Shown here: positions 18,846-27,593 of the stretch, piece by piece
Layout: every line of letters begins with the position of its first letter
Numbering within the stretch: the stretch's first letter is position 1
Assembly (NCBI GenBank): GCA_964344935.1
Contig: CAYFPL010000012.1
Location: 55,242 to 119,241 of the forward strand
Origin: GCA-2731375 sp964344935
GTDB taxonomy: Bacteria > Pseudomonadota > Alphaproteobacteria > GCA-2731375
Direction: 5' to 3'
Length of the DNA: 64,000 nt
Notes under the pieces: generated by a model
The model's database searches: none
What the model was told of the DNA's origin: nothing
The model's input: the letters and a program-made list of their open reading frames with translations, nothing else
Program-made: the position numbers and the translations under genes

Positions 18846-19520
18846 GTGACGAACGTCCAACCGAACCGCCGGTCTTTGCTTCTCGCCGGGGCTGGGTTTT
18901 TGCTCGGCGGCTGCACTAGTTCTCCTGCTATCAAGAATGCTGTCGATGTTGCAAAAGTCCAAATATTTGGCCATCCGGATCTGCCCCTGCAGCGCGGAAC
19001 CGTCGCCAAACTACCATACGCGTCCATGACTGCAAGGGTCGGAACGGGCCCGCAAGCACTTCTTTTGCTGGCGCGATTAGATGGTGATGAACAACACTGG
19101 ATTTCAGGTATTGACCGCTCCGTATTGGCGCTTCGTGGCGGACGGGTCGTAAGAACTTTCGGTTTCCCGGAAAACCTGAAAGACACCCGTTCCGAACAGA
19201 TTGATCCGGTCGACCGTCTGTTGCACAAACTTACCGAGCCCGTTCGTCATACACGTTACATTGATTTGGACCTGGGCTCCCAATTCGGCCTGGTTATCGA
19301 TTCCGTTTTTGAAACGCTGGGGCCAAGGAAGGTGCGAATCGTCGAATTGGACTTCGATACCATTCTGGTACGCGAGCGCAACAGCGCCCGCACCGTGAAT
19401 TGGCGTTTCGAGAATTTCTACTGGGTCGACCCAGGAGACGGCTTCGTCTGGAAATCCCGCCAGACCATTGCACGCAGTTTCCCACCCGTACAGTTTGAAA
19501 TCCTGAAACCGCCGGCTTAG
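18846..19520 (+). CDS. YjbF/GfcB-family exopolysaccharide lipoprotein
   Basis: The 224 aa product starts at a GTG. Its N-terminus has a twin-arginine-like RRSLLL followed by a hydrophobic core and the lipobox LGGC, with Cys23 as the lipidated residue. The mature part matches the YjbF/GfcB group of capsule and exopolysaccharide lipoproteins: an early LPYASMTAR strand, a central segment ending in RTFGFPENL, and a C-terminal W-rich EN-YWVDP...WKSRQ stretch. In enterobacterial yjbEFGH and gfcABCD loci the same family sits beside GfcC- and YjbH-type genes, matching the divergent pair here. It should be anchored to the outer membrane facing the periplasm. No strong Shine-Dalgarno is visible. Confidence 0.8.
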   Translation: MTNVQPNRRSLLLAGAGFLLGGCTSSPAIKNAVDVAKVQIFGHPDLPLQRGTVAKLPYASMTARVGTGPQALLLLARLDGDEQHWISGIDRSVLALRGGRVVRTFGFPENLKDTRSEQIDPVDRLLHKLTEPVRHTRYIDLDLGSQFGLVIDSVFETLGPRKVRIVELDFDTILVRERNSARTVNWRFENFYWVDPGDGFVWKSRQTIARSFPPVQFEILKPPA

Positions 19521-19742
19521 GGCCTGCAATCGCCACCTGTCGGGCGGCAATATTCAGCTAATCGGATGGCAAGCCGTCGGGGGCATCATCAATATTGCCC
19601 TCTGAACTTGCTCATAATGCTAAGGATTTCACTGGGCTTGGCGGTGATTCCACTTGTTTCATTTATGGCTAATTTTGGTTAATGTTTTTCCCGACGTGAA
19701 GGCTATTTGATAAATAACTGCTTCAACAAGGAGGACTAACCC

Positions 19743-20708
19743 GTGAACAAATTAGCCATAGCCACGATCGCCGCAGCTGGACTTTTGGCCGGCAGTTTTG
19801 GCGGTGCCCAGGCGGCACAGAAATTCGTGTCCATCGGTACTGGCGGTGTGACCGGTGTGTACTATCCGACTGGCGGCGCCATTTGCCGGCTGGTCAACAA
19901 AGGCCGCAAGAAACATGGCATCCGCTGCTCGGCTGAATCCACCGGCGGTTCCATCTACAACATCAATACTGTCCGTGCCGGAGAGTTAGAGTTCGGCGTG
20001 GCCCAGTCGGATTGGCAATACCATGCCTATCACGGCTCCTCGAAGTTCAAGGACAAGGGCGCTTTCAAGGATCTGCGGGCTGTGTTTTCAGTACACCCCG
20101 AACCTGTCACCATCATCGCCTCCGACAAGTCCGGCATCAAAAACATCACCGATCTCAAAGGCATGCGCGTCAACATCGGGAATCCCGGTTCTGGTACGCG
20201 AGGTACTTGGGAAGTCATGGAAGGGGCTTTGGGCTGGAAGCGCAGCGATCTAAAGCTGGCCGCAGGCATGAAGTCGGCGGAAACCGGCCAAGCCGTTTGC
20301 GACGACAAGATCGATGCCTATTTCTGGCTAGTCGGCCACCCGTCGGCCTTGACCCAGGAATCCTTGGCTACCTGCCCGGCGCATTTGGTACATGCCACAG
20401 GTTCGGCCGTGGATAAGTTGGTGGCGGACAACCCCTATTATCGTAAAGCCACCATTCCGGCAGGGATGTACAACAACAAGACCGACATTAACACCTTTGG
20501 CGTCGGCGCGACCTTTGTGACCTCCGCCAAGGTTCCCGACGATGTGGTCTACACCTTGGTCAAGGCAGTTTTCGATAACTTTGACCAGTTCAAGAAACTG
20601 CATCCCGCGTTCGCTAACCTGAAACCCGAAGAGATGATCAAGGATAGCCTCTCGGCTCCCCTGCATGCGGGTGCGGTCAAGTACTACAAGGAAAAAGGCT
20701 GGATGTAG
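19743..20708 (+). CDS. TAXI-family TRAP transporter solute-binding protein
   Basis: This 321 aa periplasmic receptor captures a substrate for the fused TRAP permease encoded next. A Sec signal peptide ends near residue 25 (GGAQAA). The mature start, KFVSIGTGGVTGVYYPTGGAICRLVN, holds the TAXI hallmark GTGGVTGVYYPTG, and the C-terminal YYKEKGW ending is also usual. The GTG start at 19743 has an ideal AAGGAGGA eight bases ahead. Known TAXI ligands include glutamate, 2-oxoglutarate and other small carboxylates; which one applies is not readable. The upstream 222 bp gap is AT-rich toward its end and likely carries the promoter. Confidence 0.93.
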   Translation: MNKLAIATIAAAGLLAGSFGGAQAAQKFVSIGTGGVTGVYYPTGGAICRLVNKGRKKHGIRCSAESTGGSIYNINTVRAGELEFGVAQSDWQYHAYHGSSKFKDKGAFKDLRAVFSVHPEPVTIIASDKSGIKNITDLKGMRVNIGNPGSGTRGTWEVMEGALGWKRSDLKLAAGMKSAETGQAVCDDKIDAYFWLVGHPSALTQESLATCPAHLVHATGSAVDKLVADNPYYRKATIPAGMYNNKTDINTFGVGATFVTSAKVPDDVVYTLVKAVFDNFDQFKKLHPAFANLKPEEMIKDSLSAPLHAGAVKYYKEKGWM

Positions 20709-20722
20709 TTCCGGCGGATTTT

Positions 20723-20767
20723 GACGGGGCGGCCAAAAAAACCAGAAGCGGCCGCCCCGTCGCTTTT
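20723..20767 (+). terminator. Hairpin between TRAP receptor and permease genes
   Basis: A perfect 12-bp stem (GACGGGGCGGCC at 20723-20734, its complement at 20750-20761) encloses a 15-nt A-rich loop and is followed after two bases by TTTT. It begins 14 bp after the receptor stop and lies 53 bp before the permease start. The most likely job is partial termination or 3'-end protection, leaving more receptor than permease mRNA. Confidence 0.8.
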
Positions 20768-20820
20768 ACGGCAAAGCTAGAAATTCGAGGCGGGCAAGCC
20801 CGCATCCGGGGGGAGTTCGA

Positions 20821-23448
20821 ATGTCAGAGAATATTGCCAGCGCAAGCCAGGCCGAGGATCTTGTCGCCCAAGTCGATACCGGTGCGCGGGCACCGACGAA
20901 CTGGCAAGGGCCATTCATCCTGATCACCTGCTTTGTCTGGGCAGCCTATCAAATTTTTATTGCTTCAAATTTGCCGTTCACCTTGGGCGTTCTGACCGGC
21001 ACTAATTTCTTTATCATTATCAAGTCCGAGGCCCGTTTCATTCATCTGGCTTTCGCCATGTTCCTGGCCGCCATGGCCTTTCCACTATTCAAAAGAAGTC
21101 CCCGCCACCGCATCCCCTGGTACGACTGGGTCATTGGCATACTCGCGGTGTGCTGCTGCCTTTATCTCCTGGTTTTCCATGAATCCATTGCCGAGCGTGC
21201 CGGATTGCCTACGACCGCCGACCTCGTTTTTTCCGTCCTAGGCATGATCATCCTGGGTATTTCAGTTTATCGGGCACTTGGCCTGCCCCTGGTCATCGTT
21301 GCCAGTGTATTCGTGCTTTACGTTTTCTTTGGCCACGCCGATTGGCTGCCCGATGCCGTGCAGTGGAAGGGCGCCTCGTTCAGCAAAGCGATGTGGCATT
21401 TCTGGATGCAGACCGAAGGTGTGTTTGGCGTCGCCTTGGGTGTCTCCGCCACATTGATCTTTCTTTTCGTGGTTTTCGGTTCAATTTTGGAAAAGGCCGG
21501 CGCCGGTAATTTCTTCATCAAGATCGCTTTCGCCCTTTTAGGCCATTTGCGTGGCGGACCGGCCAAAGCCGCCGTCGTCGCTTCGGCTATGAGCGGGCTC
21601 TATTCCGGTTCCTCCATCGCGAATACGGTGACAACGGGAACATTCACCATTCCTCTGATGAAGCGCACGGGCCTGTCACCGGAAAAGGCCGGCGCGGTCG
21701 AAGTGGCGTCGTCCACGAACGGGCAATTGACGCCGCCCGTGATGGGCGCGGCCGCCTTCCTAATTTCGGAATTCACCGGTGTCAGCTACCAGGACATTAT
21801 CGTACATGCCCTGGTGCCGGCTTTGGTGTCATACATCGCCCTGGTTTACATCGTGCATCTGGAGGCCATGAAGCTCAACCTCCAGGGTCTGCCGAAACCG
21901 CCTTCGAGTCTGACAATCAAGATGAAAATCATTGGGTTCCTCGGCGGTTTCATCGGTATCGCGCTGCTGGGTATGGCGGTCTATTACGGAATGGGCTGGA
22001 TCAAGGTAGTGGCGCCGGACGCTGCCTTTACGATCGTGGTCTTGCTGTCGGCGGCGATATATCTGATCCTATTGTGGTTCGCCTCGCGGCAGCCGGACCT
22101 GGTCGTTGATGCCCCTGATACGCCAATCACCGAACTACCCCGCGCGGGCGCTACGGCGATCACCGGCCTCTACTATGTCTTGCCCATCGTTATTCTGATT
22201 TGGTGCATCGTTATCGAACGGCTTTCGCCTGCTCTTTCGGCATTTTGGGCTGTGATAGCGATGATCCTTGTCACCCTGACTCAGCATCCCATCAAGGCCT
22301 TCTTCCGAGGCACAGGCGATTATGCCAAAGGCTTCAGGCAAGGCGTGAGCGAATGGGTCGACGGCATGATTGCCGGCTCTCGCAACATGATCGGCATTGG
22401 CGTCGCAACGGGCGCCGCTGGCATCATCGTCGGCACGATATCACTGACCGGCGCCCATCAGGTCGTCGGCGAGTTCGTTGAATTCCTGGCCGGCGGGCAA
22501 TTGATCATCATGCTGATCCTGGTCGCGGTGATGAGCCTGATACTAGGCATGGGCCTGCCGACCACGGCCAACTATATCGTCGTCTCCTCCCTCATGGCGC
22601 CGGTAATCGTGGCCCTCGGGGCAAAGAGCGGCCTGATTGTGCCGCTGATCGCTGTGCATCTGTTCGTGTTCTATTTTGGCATCTTGGCGGATGATACGCC
22701 GCCTGTGGGTTTGGCCGCCTTTGCGGCCGCAGCCATTTCAGGCGGTGATCCCATCCGTACGGGTCTGCAGGGCTTCGCATATGACATCCGCACGGCCCTA
22801 CTGCCGTTCCTGTTCATCTTCAATACCGAACTCCTGCTGATCGACGTTGGTTGGGCAAAAGGCATATTCGTCTTCGTCATTGCGGTCATTGCCATGATGC
22901 TGTTTGCCTCCGCGACACAAGGATTCCTGCTTGTGCGCAATCGTCTCTGGGAATCCGCGTTGCTGCTGCTGGTCGCCTTTACCTTGTTCAGGCCAGGGTT
23001 CTGGCTGGATATGGTCGTGCCGCCCTATATTGACCATAAGGGCAGCGAAATCCTGAAGATCATAGAAGGGCAGCCGGACGGCGCGGAACTTAGGATCCGC
23101 ATCGAGGGGCCGGACGTCTCCAACCTGGACCGGTCCTACAAGACCAATCTGATAATACCGCTGGGCAAGGCCGGCGATCCTGAACAGCGGCTGCAAAAAA
23201 GCGGGTTGATGGTGATGATCGATGAAGGAAAGGCTTTGCTGGAAGAGCCGTTGCCCGGATCATCATTTGAAAAGCTAGGCCAGCAGGTGGATTTCTATGG
23301 TGATAATCCCGTCGAGATCAAGGCGGTCCAGATGCCGGCCGAACGGATCTGGAAGGAAGTCTTCTATCTGCCGGCCATCGTCGTTCTCGCCGTCGTGGTC
23401 CTGCTGCAGCGCAGGCGGCGGCCCGATGCGGCGGCATCGTCCGGATGA
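20821..23448 (+). CDS. Fused TRAP transporter permease (4TM-12TM type)
   Basis: The 875 aa protein combines the small DctQ-like and large DctM-like membrane subunits of a tripartite ATP-independent transporter, the form that partners TAXI receptors. Hydrophobic helices fill residues 30-720. Conserved DctM-type segments are clear: AAVVASAMSGLYSGSSIANTVT, TNGQLTPPVMGAAAF, and MSLILGMGLPTTANYIV with the GLPTTANY motif. The last roughly 150 residues form a soluble domain (GPDVSNLDRSYKTNL...) matching the DUF3394-type tail, ending in another helix and a basic RRRRP terminus. GGGGGGAG precedes the ATG. Import is expected to use a sodium or proton gradient. Confidence 0.95.
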   Translation: MSENIASASQAEDLVAQVDTGARAPTNWQGPFILITCFVWAAYQIFIASNLPFTLGVLTGTNFFIIIKSEARFIHLAFAMFLAAMAFPLFKRSPRHRIPWYDWVIGILAVCCCLYLLVFHESIAERAGLPTTADLVFSVLGMIILGISVYRALGLPLVIVASVFVLYVFFGHADWLPDAVQWKGASFSKAMWHFWMQTEGVFGVALGVSATLIFLFVVFGSILEKAGAGNFFIKIAFALLGHLRGGPAKAAVVASAMSGLYSGSSIANTVTTGTFTIPLMKRTGLSPEKAGAVEVASSTNGQLTPPVMGAAAFLISEFTGVSYQDIIVHALVPALVSYIALVYIVHLEAMKLNLQGLPKPPSSLTIKMKIIGFLGGFIGIALLGMAVYYGMGWIKVVAPDAAFTIVVLLSAAIYLILLWFASRQPDLVVDAPDTPITELPRAGATAITGLYYVLPIVILIWCIVIERLSPALSAFWAVIAMILVTLTQHPIKAFFRGTGDYAKGFRQGVSEWVDGMIAGSRNMIGIGVATGAAGIIVGTISLTGAHQVVGEFVEFLAGGQLIIMLILVAVMSLILGMGLPTTANYIVVSSLMAPVIVALGAKSGLIVPLIAVHLFVFYFGILADDTPPVGLAAFAAAAISGGDPIRTGLQGFAYDIRTALLPFLFIFNTELLLIDVGWAKGIFVFVIAVIAMMLFASATQGFLLVRNRLWESALLLLVAFTLFRPGFWLDMVVPPYIDHKGSEILKIIEGQPDGAELRIRIEGPDVSNLDRSYKTNLIIPLGKAGDPEQRLQKSGLMVMIDEGKALLEEPLPGSSFEKLGQQVDFYGDNPVEIKAVQMPAERIWKEVFYLPAIVVLAVVVLLQRRRRPDAAASSG

Positions 23449-23463
23449 TGAAAGGATAGGCCG

Positions 23464-23892
23464 ATGTTTCAAAACATTCTCGTCAGCATCGATCTGGGCG
23501 ATGAGGTCAGTTCGGACCGCGTATTAAGGGCTGCCATGGATGTGGCCGCGCAGTCGGGCGGAAAGCTGAACATCGTAACCGTCATGCCGGATTTTGGCAT
23601 GAGCATCGTCGGTTCGTTCTTTTCCAAGGATCACGAAACCAAAATGCTCGAGGCGGCGCAGAAAAGCCTGCACAATTTCACTTCCAAGCATCTGGACAAG
23701 CCCGAGGAAGCCCAGCACGTCATCGCCCGTGGCAATGTCTATGAGGAGATCTTGATTTGGGCTGGTAAGCTGAACGCCGACTTGATCGTTGTGGGCGCGC
23801 ATCGGCCCAATGCTGCCGACTACCTGCTGGGGCCAAACTCTGCCCGAATTGTTCGCCATGCCAACGTTTCGGTGCTGGTGGTCCGCGAATAG
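23464..23892 (+). CDS. Universal stress protein UspA family
   Basis: The 142 aa product is one Usp domain: an N-terminal strand FQNILVSIDL, a central VIARGNVYEEIL region, and a C-terminal VGAHRPNAADYLLGPNSARIVRHANVSVLVV block. The ATP-binding Gly-x2-Gly-x9-Gly-Ser/Thr loop is only partly kept (GAHRP, then GPNS), so nucleotide binding is uncertain. Its start is 15 bp after the permease stop with AAGGAT ahead, so the two are probably cotranscribed. A Usp next to a TRAP transporter also occurs in Halomonas elongata, where TeaD regulates TeaABC; a similar regulatory role is an inference. Confidence 0.9.
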   Translation: MFQNILVSIDLGDEVSSDRVLRAAMDVAAQSGGKLNIVTVMPDFGMSIVGSFFSKDHETKMLEAAQKSLHNFTSKHLDKPEEAQHVIARGNVYEEILIWAGKLNADLIVVGAHRPNAADYLLGPNSARIVRHANVSVLVVRE

Positions 23893-23917
23893 GGCAGGCC
23901 AGGCTTGTGCCGAAGTA

Positions 23918-25423
23918 TTATTTTTCGTCCAGAATCCAGACGCCGCGCCAGGGTTCGCCGGGAGGATTGGCGATCAATTCGCCGCAGCGTTCTACGTAAA
24001 GGCGGGCCGCATTGTCATCCGGTGCTTTCGCCCGGCAGGCCTCGAACATGTCTCGGGCAGCCTGAAAATCACCATTGCGATATTCTTCCAAGGCGGCAGC
24101 GAACTGCGTGGCGGTTTCGTGCTTCTGTTTTTGCAATGGCCCGGTATCGCAATCATAGAGTTCATAGATCGATACCGCCGCTTCACGCCCTTTGACGACG
24201 ACTCTATCCAGTTCCCGGAAACAGAATTCCTCCTGCTTGTCCAAGCGGGCCCGGGTATATTCCGTAAACAGGGTCGAGACGCCATACGTTTTCGTCAGGC
24301 TTTGGACGCGGGAGGCAAGATTGGCCGTGTCGCCGACGACATTGCTGTCCAGCCGCTTCCCGCCGCCGATGGCGCCCAACATCAACGGACCCGACGAAAT
24401 ACCCATGCCGAATCGGATGGCCAGTTCGCCGCTGCCGCTGCGCCGCGCGTTCAACTCCCGCGACTGCCCAATCATCTGGATGGCGCAGGTCAACGCGGCA
24501 TCGACTTTGCCGGGAAACAGGGCCATGACCGCATCACCAAGGTATTGGTTTATAAAGCCATTCTGCTGCTCCACCATGGGTTCGACCGCGACGAGAAACT
24601 CGTTCAGTGCCGCGAAGGTCCCGGCGGGTCCAAGCGCCTCGGACAGCGAGGTGAAATCACGGATATCGGCGAATAGCACGCTGGTTTCGATTGAAACATG
24701 GTCGCCAGCATCAATGTCTTCTATGGATTCCCGGTTCAGCAGTTCCAGAAACTGAAACGGCACGAAGCGGCTGTAGGAATCGGTCAGATTCCCCAGCCGG
24801 CTGTTCTGCTGGCGAATTTCGCCGTTTAGCTCCCGGTTGGTCCACAGGGAACCAGCCTGTTGCACCATGACAGTAAAGGCGGAACAGTGATCGGGATCGA
24901 TATCTTCAAAAAACTCCAGGCCGTTCATTGTAATTCCGCCCAGGATGATCCCAGACAGTTCCCCGTTCTTGTCATGAAATGGGCAGACGATCGCCTTCGC
25001 CAGGTCCAGTTCTGCCCATGCCTGCAACAGGAAATCATCCTGGCCGAGAATTTCGCTCTCGTCCGATTTCAGCCACCTTGGCGAAAACGGCAATTCCTCG
25101 GGCGGGTCGTCGAAGCCAAATTCGCCACTTACCCGCATCAGTTTGTCGCTTTCCGTGGCGCGCAGGAACAACGCCACTTCGTATTCGAAAGCCTCGATTA
25201 CACTCTCAAGGGTCAGCGCGCAAAATGTCTCGGCATCTTCTGTGTGGAGAGCCATGGCGCTGTAAGCCTGGATCGCCTTGAAGCGCATCAGTTCGCTGTC
25301 CACCTTCCCTTTGGCGTGGATCAGGTCCTGTTGCATGACCAGGTTGCGACCGGACTCCGCCTCCAGCTTGGTGCAAAGAGCTTCAAGCTCCTCATAGCTT
25401 CTTTTCGCCGCCGGAGAAGACAT
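23918..25423 (-). CDS. GAF plus class III nucleotide cyclase
   Basis: The 501 aa protein has a helical start, a GAF-like sensory region (about 55-200), a short coiled linker, a class III cyclase domain (about 245-395) and a TPR-like helical tail (435-485). The metal-binding aspartates are present at Asp253 (FADIRDF) and Asp297 (YLGDAVMALF). The transition-state pair Asn368/Arg372 (NLASR) and substrate residue Asp359 are also kept. The position usually occupied by the adenine-selecting Lys is Gln293 (INQYLGD). The ATG at 25423 begins 10 bp after the stop of the FIST gene, so the two form an operon. It probably makes a cyclic nucleotide in response to a GAF or FIST input; whether cAMP is the product is uncertain. 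Confidence 0.88.
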   Translation of the reverse strand: MSSPAAKRSYEELEALCTKLEAESGRNLVMQQDLIHAKGKVDSELMRFKAIQAYSAMALHTEDAETFCALTLESVIEAFEYEVALFLRATESDKLMRVSGEFGFDDPPEELPFSPRWLKSDESEILGQDDFLLQAWAELDLAKAIVCPFHDKNGELSGIILGGITMNGLEFFEDIDPDHCSAFTVMVQQAGSLWTNRELNGEIRQQNSRLGNLTDSYSRFVPFQFLELLNRESIEDIDAGDHVSIETSVLFADIRDFTSLSEALGPAGTFAALNEFLVAVEPMVEQQNGFINQYLGDAVMALFPGKVDAALTCAIQMIGQSRELNARRSGSGELAIRFGMGISSGPLMLGAIGGGKRLDSNVVGDTANLASRVQSLTKTYGVSTLFTEYTRARLDKQEEFCFRELDRVVVKGREAAVSIYELYDCDTGPLQKQKHETATQFAAALEEYRNGDFQAARDMFEACRAKAPDDNAARLYVERCGELIANPPGEPWRGVWILDEK

Positions 25424-25433
25424 GGCGGCCGGG

Positions 25434-26639
25434 CTAGTTATCGCGGCGCACGATGGGAAATAGCGAGGTAGTGTAGCTGTGGAATTGGTTCTTGCCGGCA
25501 AAGCGGCAGTATTCGCTGTAGCCGTAAACGCCCAGCCAGGGCACGACCTCTTCGCCGCACAAGGGATACTGCATCTTGGCGATGATCTCGTCCTTAAGCA
25601 CCTTGTTGAACATGTGCCGGCCCCGGGCCATGCAGTCGGCATGAAAAACCGCGACTGGACGGCGCCCGGCCAGTTCGTCTTGCATCCGTTCCATCAACCT
25701 TTCCACGCCGTCGAAGATGTAGCCTTCATCCCGCTGCATCAATTGCAGTTTCGTTCCCTCGGGCACCGAGGCAGGCAGGTAAAACGAACGGTGGTCATCA
25801 GAGATCTTGATTGGAACACGCAAGATCTGCGGATTGTCGTATGCGGCTTGTGCATCGTCGTCCAAGGTGATGCCCAGGCCGGTTATGGGCAACACTTCCG
25901 CAGGTTCAGTATCGTCAGCCGTCAAGCCAAAGCGCTCCAAAAGCGCCGGCCAGGCAGGCTTTCCGTCCAATTCGATGATGCGGTTATCTTCCGATTTCGT
26001 AACTTCGTATACAGCGCCTTCAACGGGAATAGAGCCGTGGTGCACGCCAGAGAAGACCTCCAATCCCGGATCGGCAAAGCCGACTAGGATCAGGCCGTCT
26101 TCCAGAACGGTCTGATCATGGAACTGGAATGTACCTTTGGCTTTGCCATTGTCCGCCGCCGTGGCGCCAAAGATGGGGATATCCGCACCGAAAACCGCTT
26201 CAATTCCATTGATGACTTGGTCGCCGGAAATATCGATCCCCGCTGTCAGGATGAACACCATGTTGGTATCCGGGTTTTTCTCTTTCAAAGCTGCGGCTGT
26301 CTGCTCCCCCAGCGCGGCCGAGTTCGAGCCATTTAATCCGTCTGATACAGACACTGCCAATTCATCGCCCGTCACCGCCATCACGGCCATGGCCCGCATG
26401 GCTTCGGAAACCCCTTCGCGGCCAATGACGCCGCTGCCGGTGCAGCCCACGATCTCGGCGTTTGGGCAGACCTCACGTGCGCCGGCCGCCATCTGGGCGA
26501 AATTGTGTCCAACCGTGGCATGGATGACCAATAGTGTGCATTCCGCTGGGTCACTGTCGCCAAAGGCAAGTTCGATACACTCCTGAACGGCCGATTTCGA
26601 GTTGACGGCGTTGCTGCTGCCGGAATGGAACGCTAGCAT
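25434..26639 (-). CDS. FIST-domain sensory protein
   Basis: This 401 aa protein has a FIST_N domain (about 25-205) and FIST_C domain (about 215-385) and no transmembrane segment. Typical features are the early VIHATVGHNF, the GCTGSGVIGREG loop, GIDISGDQVINGIEAVFG, the IFGATAADNG segment and the C-terminal FHADCMARG with a conserved Cys. FIST domains were proposed to bind small ligands such as amino acids and usually occur with signalling outputs. The ATG at 26639 is preferred because AAGGAT lies seven bases upstream; the frame also opens at 26672. It is the first gene of an operon with the nucleotide cyclase, which probably acts as its output. Confidence 0.88.
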   Translation of the reverse strand: MLAFHSGSSNAVNSKSAVQECIELAFGDSDPAECTLLVIHATVGHNFAQMAAGAREVCPNAEIVGCTGSGVIGREGVSEAMRAMAVMAVTGDELAVSVSDGLNGSNSAALGEQTAAALKEKNPDTNMVFILTAGIDISGDQVINGIEAVFGADIPIFGATAADNGKAKGTFQFHDQTVLEDGLILVGFADPGLEVFSGVHHGSIPVEGAVYEVTKSEDNRIIELDGKPAWPALLERFGLTADDTEPAEVLPITGLGITLDDDAQAAYDNPQILRVPIKISDDHRSFYLPASVPEGTKLQLMQRDEGYIFDGVERLMERMQDELAGRRPVAVFHADCMARGRHMFNKVLKDEIIAKMQYPLCGEEVVPWLGVYGYSEYCRFAGKNQFHSYTTSLFPIVRRDN

Positions 26640-26768
26640 GGCTGTATCCTTCCCCAATAACGGATGCCGCATGTTAGGCGTCCCCTGCGCAATAATGCAA
26701 CCGAGAACGCTGTGCCAAACGGGCGGTTCGGGACTGGACTATTGGAAGGCGAAGACAGGGCTTGATAG

Positions 26769-26784
26769 TATCGCGGCGGCGATA
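26769..26784. promoter_or_regulatory. Small inverted repeat before the methyltransferase operon
   Basis: TATCGC and GCGATA arms separated by GGCG lie 14 bp before the ATG at 26799, in the gap between this operon and the divergent FIST gene. It could be an operator or a weak 5' mRNA hairpin. Arms of 6 bp are short, so it is tentative. Confidence 0.25.
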
Positions 26785-26798
26785 ATACGGGATGAACC

Positions 26799-27590
26799 AT
26801 GTCCGAGGACACCTATTACAAAGACCATTGGGTCGATATCGAAGCGGATCGGCTCGATCGCTACGAGCAACAATTCATCTGGAGCCCGCGCGGTGACAGA
26901 TTGATTGAACCCGCAGATATTCAGAACGGTCATGCGGTCGCCGACTATGGCTGCGGCCCGGGCTTTCTGTCGGTGGAACTGGCCCGGCGGGTCGGGGATG
27001 CTGGCCGGGTACATGCCTTCGATATCAATGCCGATTTCGTGCAGCGAACCAAGGCCAAGTTGGAACAGAACGACTATTTGGACCGCGTCGAGGTCACGCA
27101 CCTGCAAAGCGACATGCTGCCCCTTGACGACAACATTCTGGACCGCCTGGTGATCAAGAACGTTCTGGTCTATGTGGATGACCCCTTGGCTAGCCTGGCG
27201 GAATTTCGCCGGGTCGTGAAGCCCGGCGGCAAGGTGCATGCCATCGATAGCGATTTCTACATGGCGGCATTCGATCCGATCCCGCCGCTGGATTGGCGGC
27301 ACGTCCTGGACGCTGCGATCCACGCATTCCGTACGCCAGCCATCGGGCGGCAGATGTACGGTCTGGCGCAGTCGGCTGGATTCAGCGAGGTCAAGGTAGA
27401 GGTGGTCGCCACGCCCGATACCACAGGCCGCATGTTCAATTTCATCCAGAACATGGCCGGTTATGCCCGGGAAGGGGGCAACCATGACGAGGCCATCGTG
27501 CAGCGGGTTATGGATATTTCCCAAAAGGCAGTGGAGGACGGCACCTTCTTTGCCCTGAATCCGCAGTTTCTGGTTACGGCAACGGTATAG
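26799..27590 (+). CDS. Class I SAM-dependent methyltransferase
   Basis: The 263 aa protein has a Rossmann-type methyltransferase domain. Motif I is VADYGCGPGFLSVELA near residues 48-63, the acidic motif II is HAFDIN, the post-I Asp lies in SDMLPLDD, and the motif IV/V region is IKNVLVYVDDP followed by KPGGKVHAID. It has no obvious extra substrate domain. It is the first gene of a very tight run: 3 bp to the MBL hydrolase, then a 4-bp overlap and a 1-bp overlap. The acceptor molecule is unknown; the operon context suggests small-molecule or peptide metabolism. Confidence 0.85.
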   Translation: MSEDTYYKDHWVDIEADRLDRYEQQFIWSPRGDRLIEPADIQNGHAVADYGCGPGFLSVELARRVGDAGRVHAFDINADFVQRTKAKLEQNDYLDRVEVTHLQSDMLPLDDNILDRLVIKNVLVYVDDPLASLAEFRRVVKPGGKVHAIDSDFYMAAFDPIPPLDWRHVLDAAIHAFRTPAIGRQMYGLAQSAGFSEVKVEVVATPDTTGRMFNFIQNMAGYAREGGNHDEAIVQRVMDISQKAVEDGTFFALNPQFLVTATV

Positions 27591-27593
27591 GTT

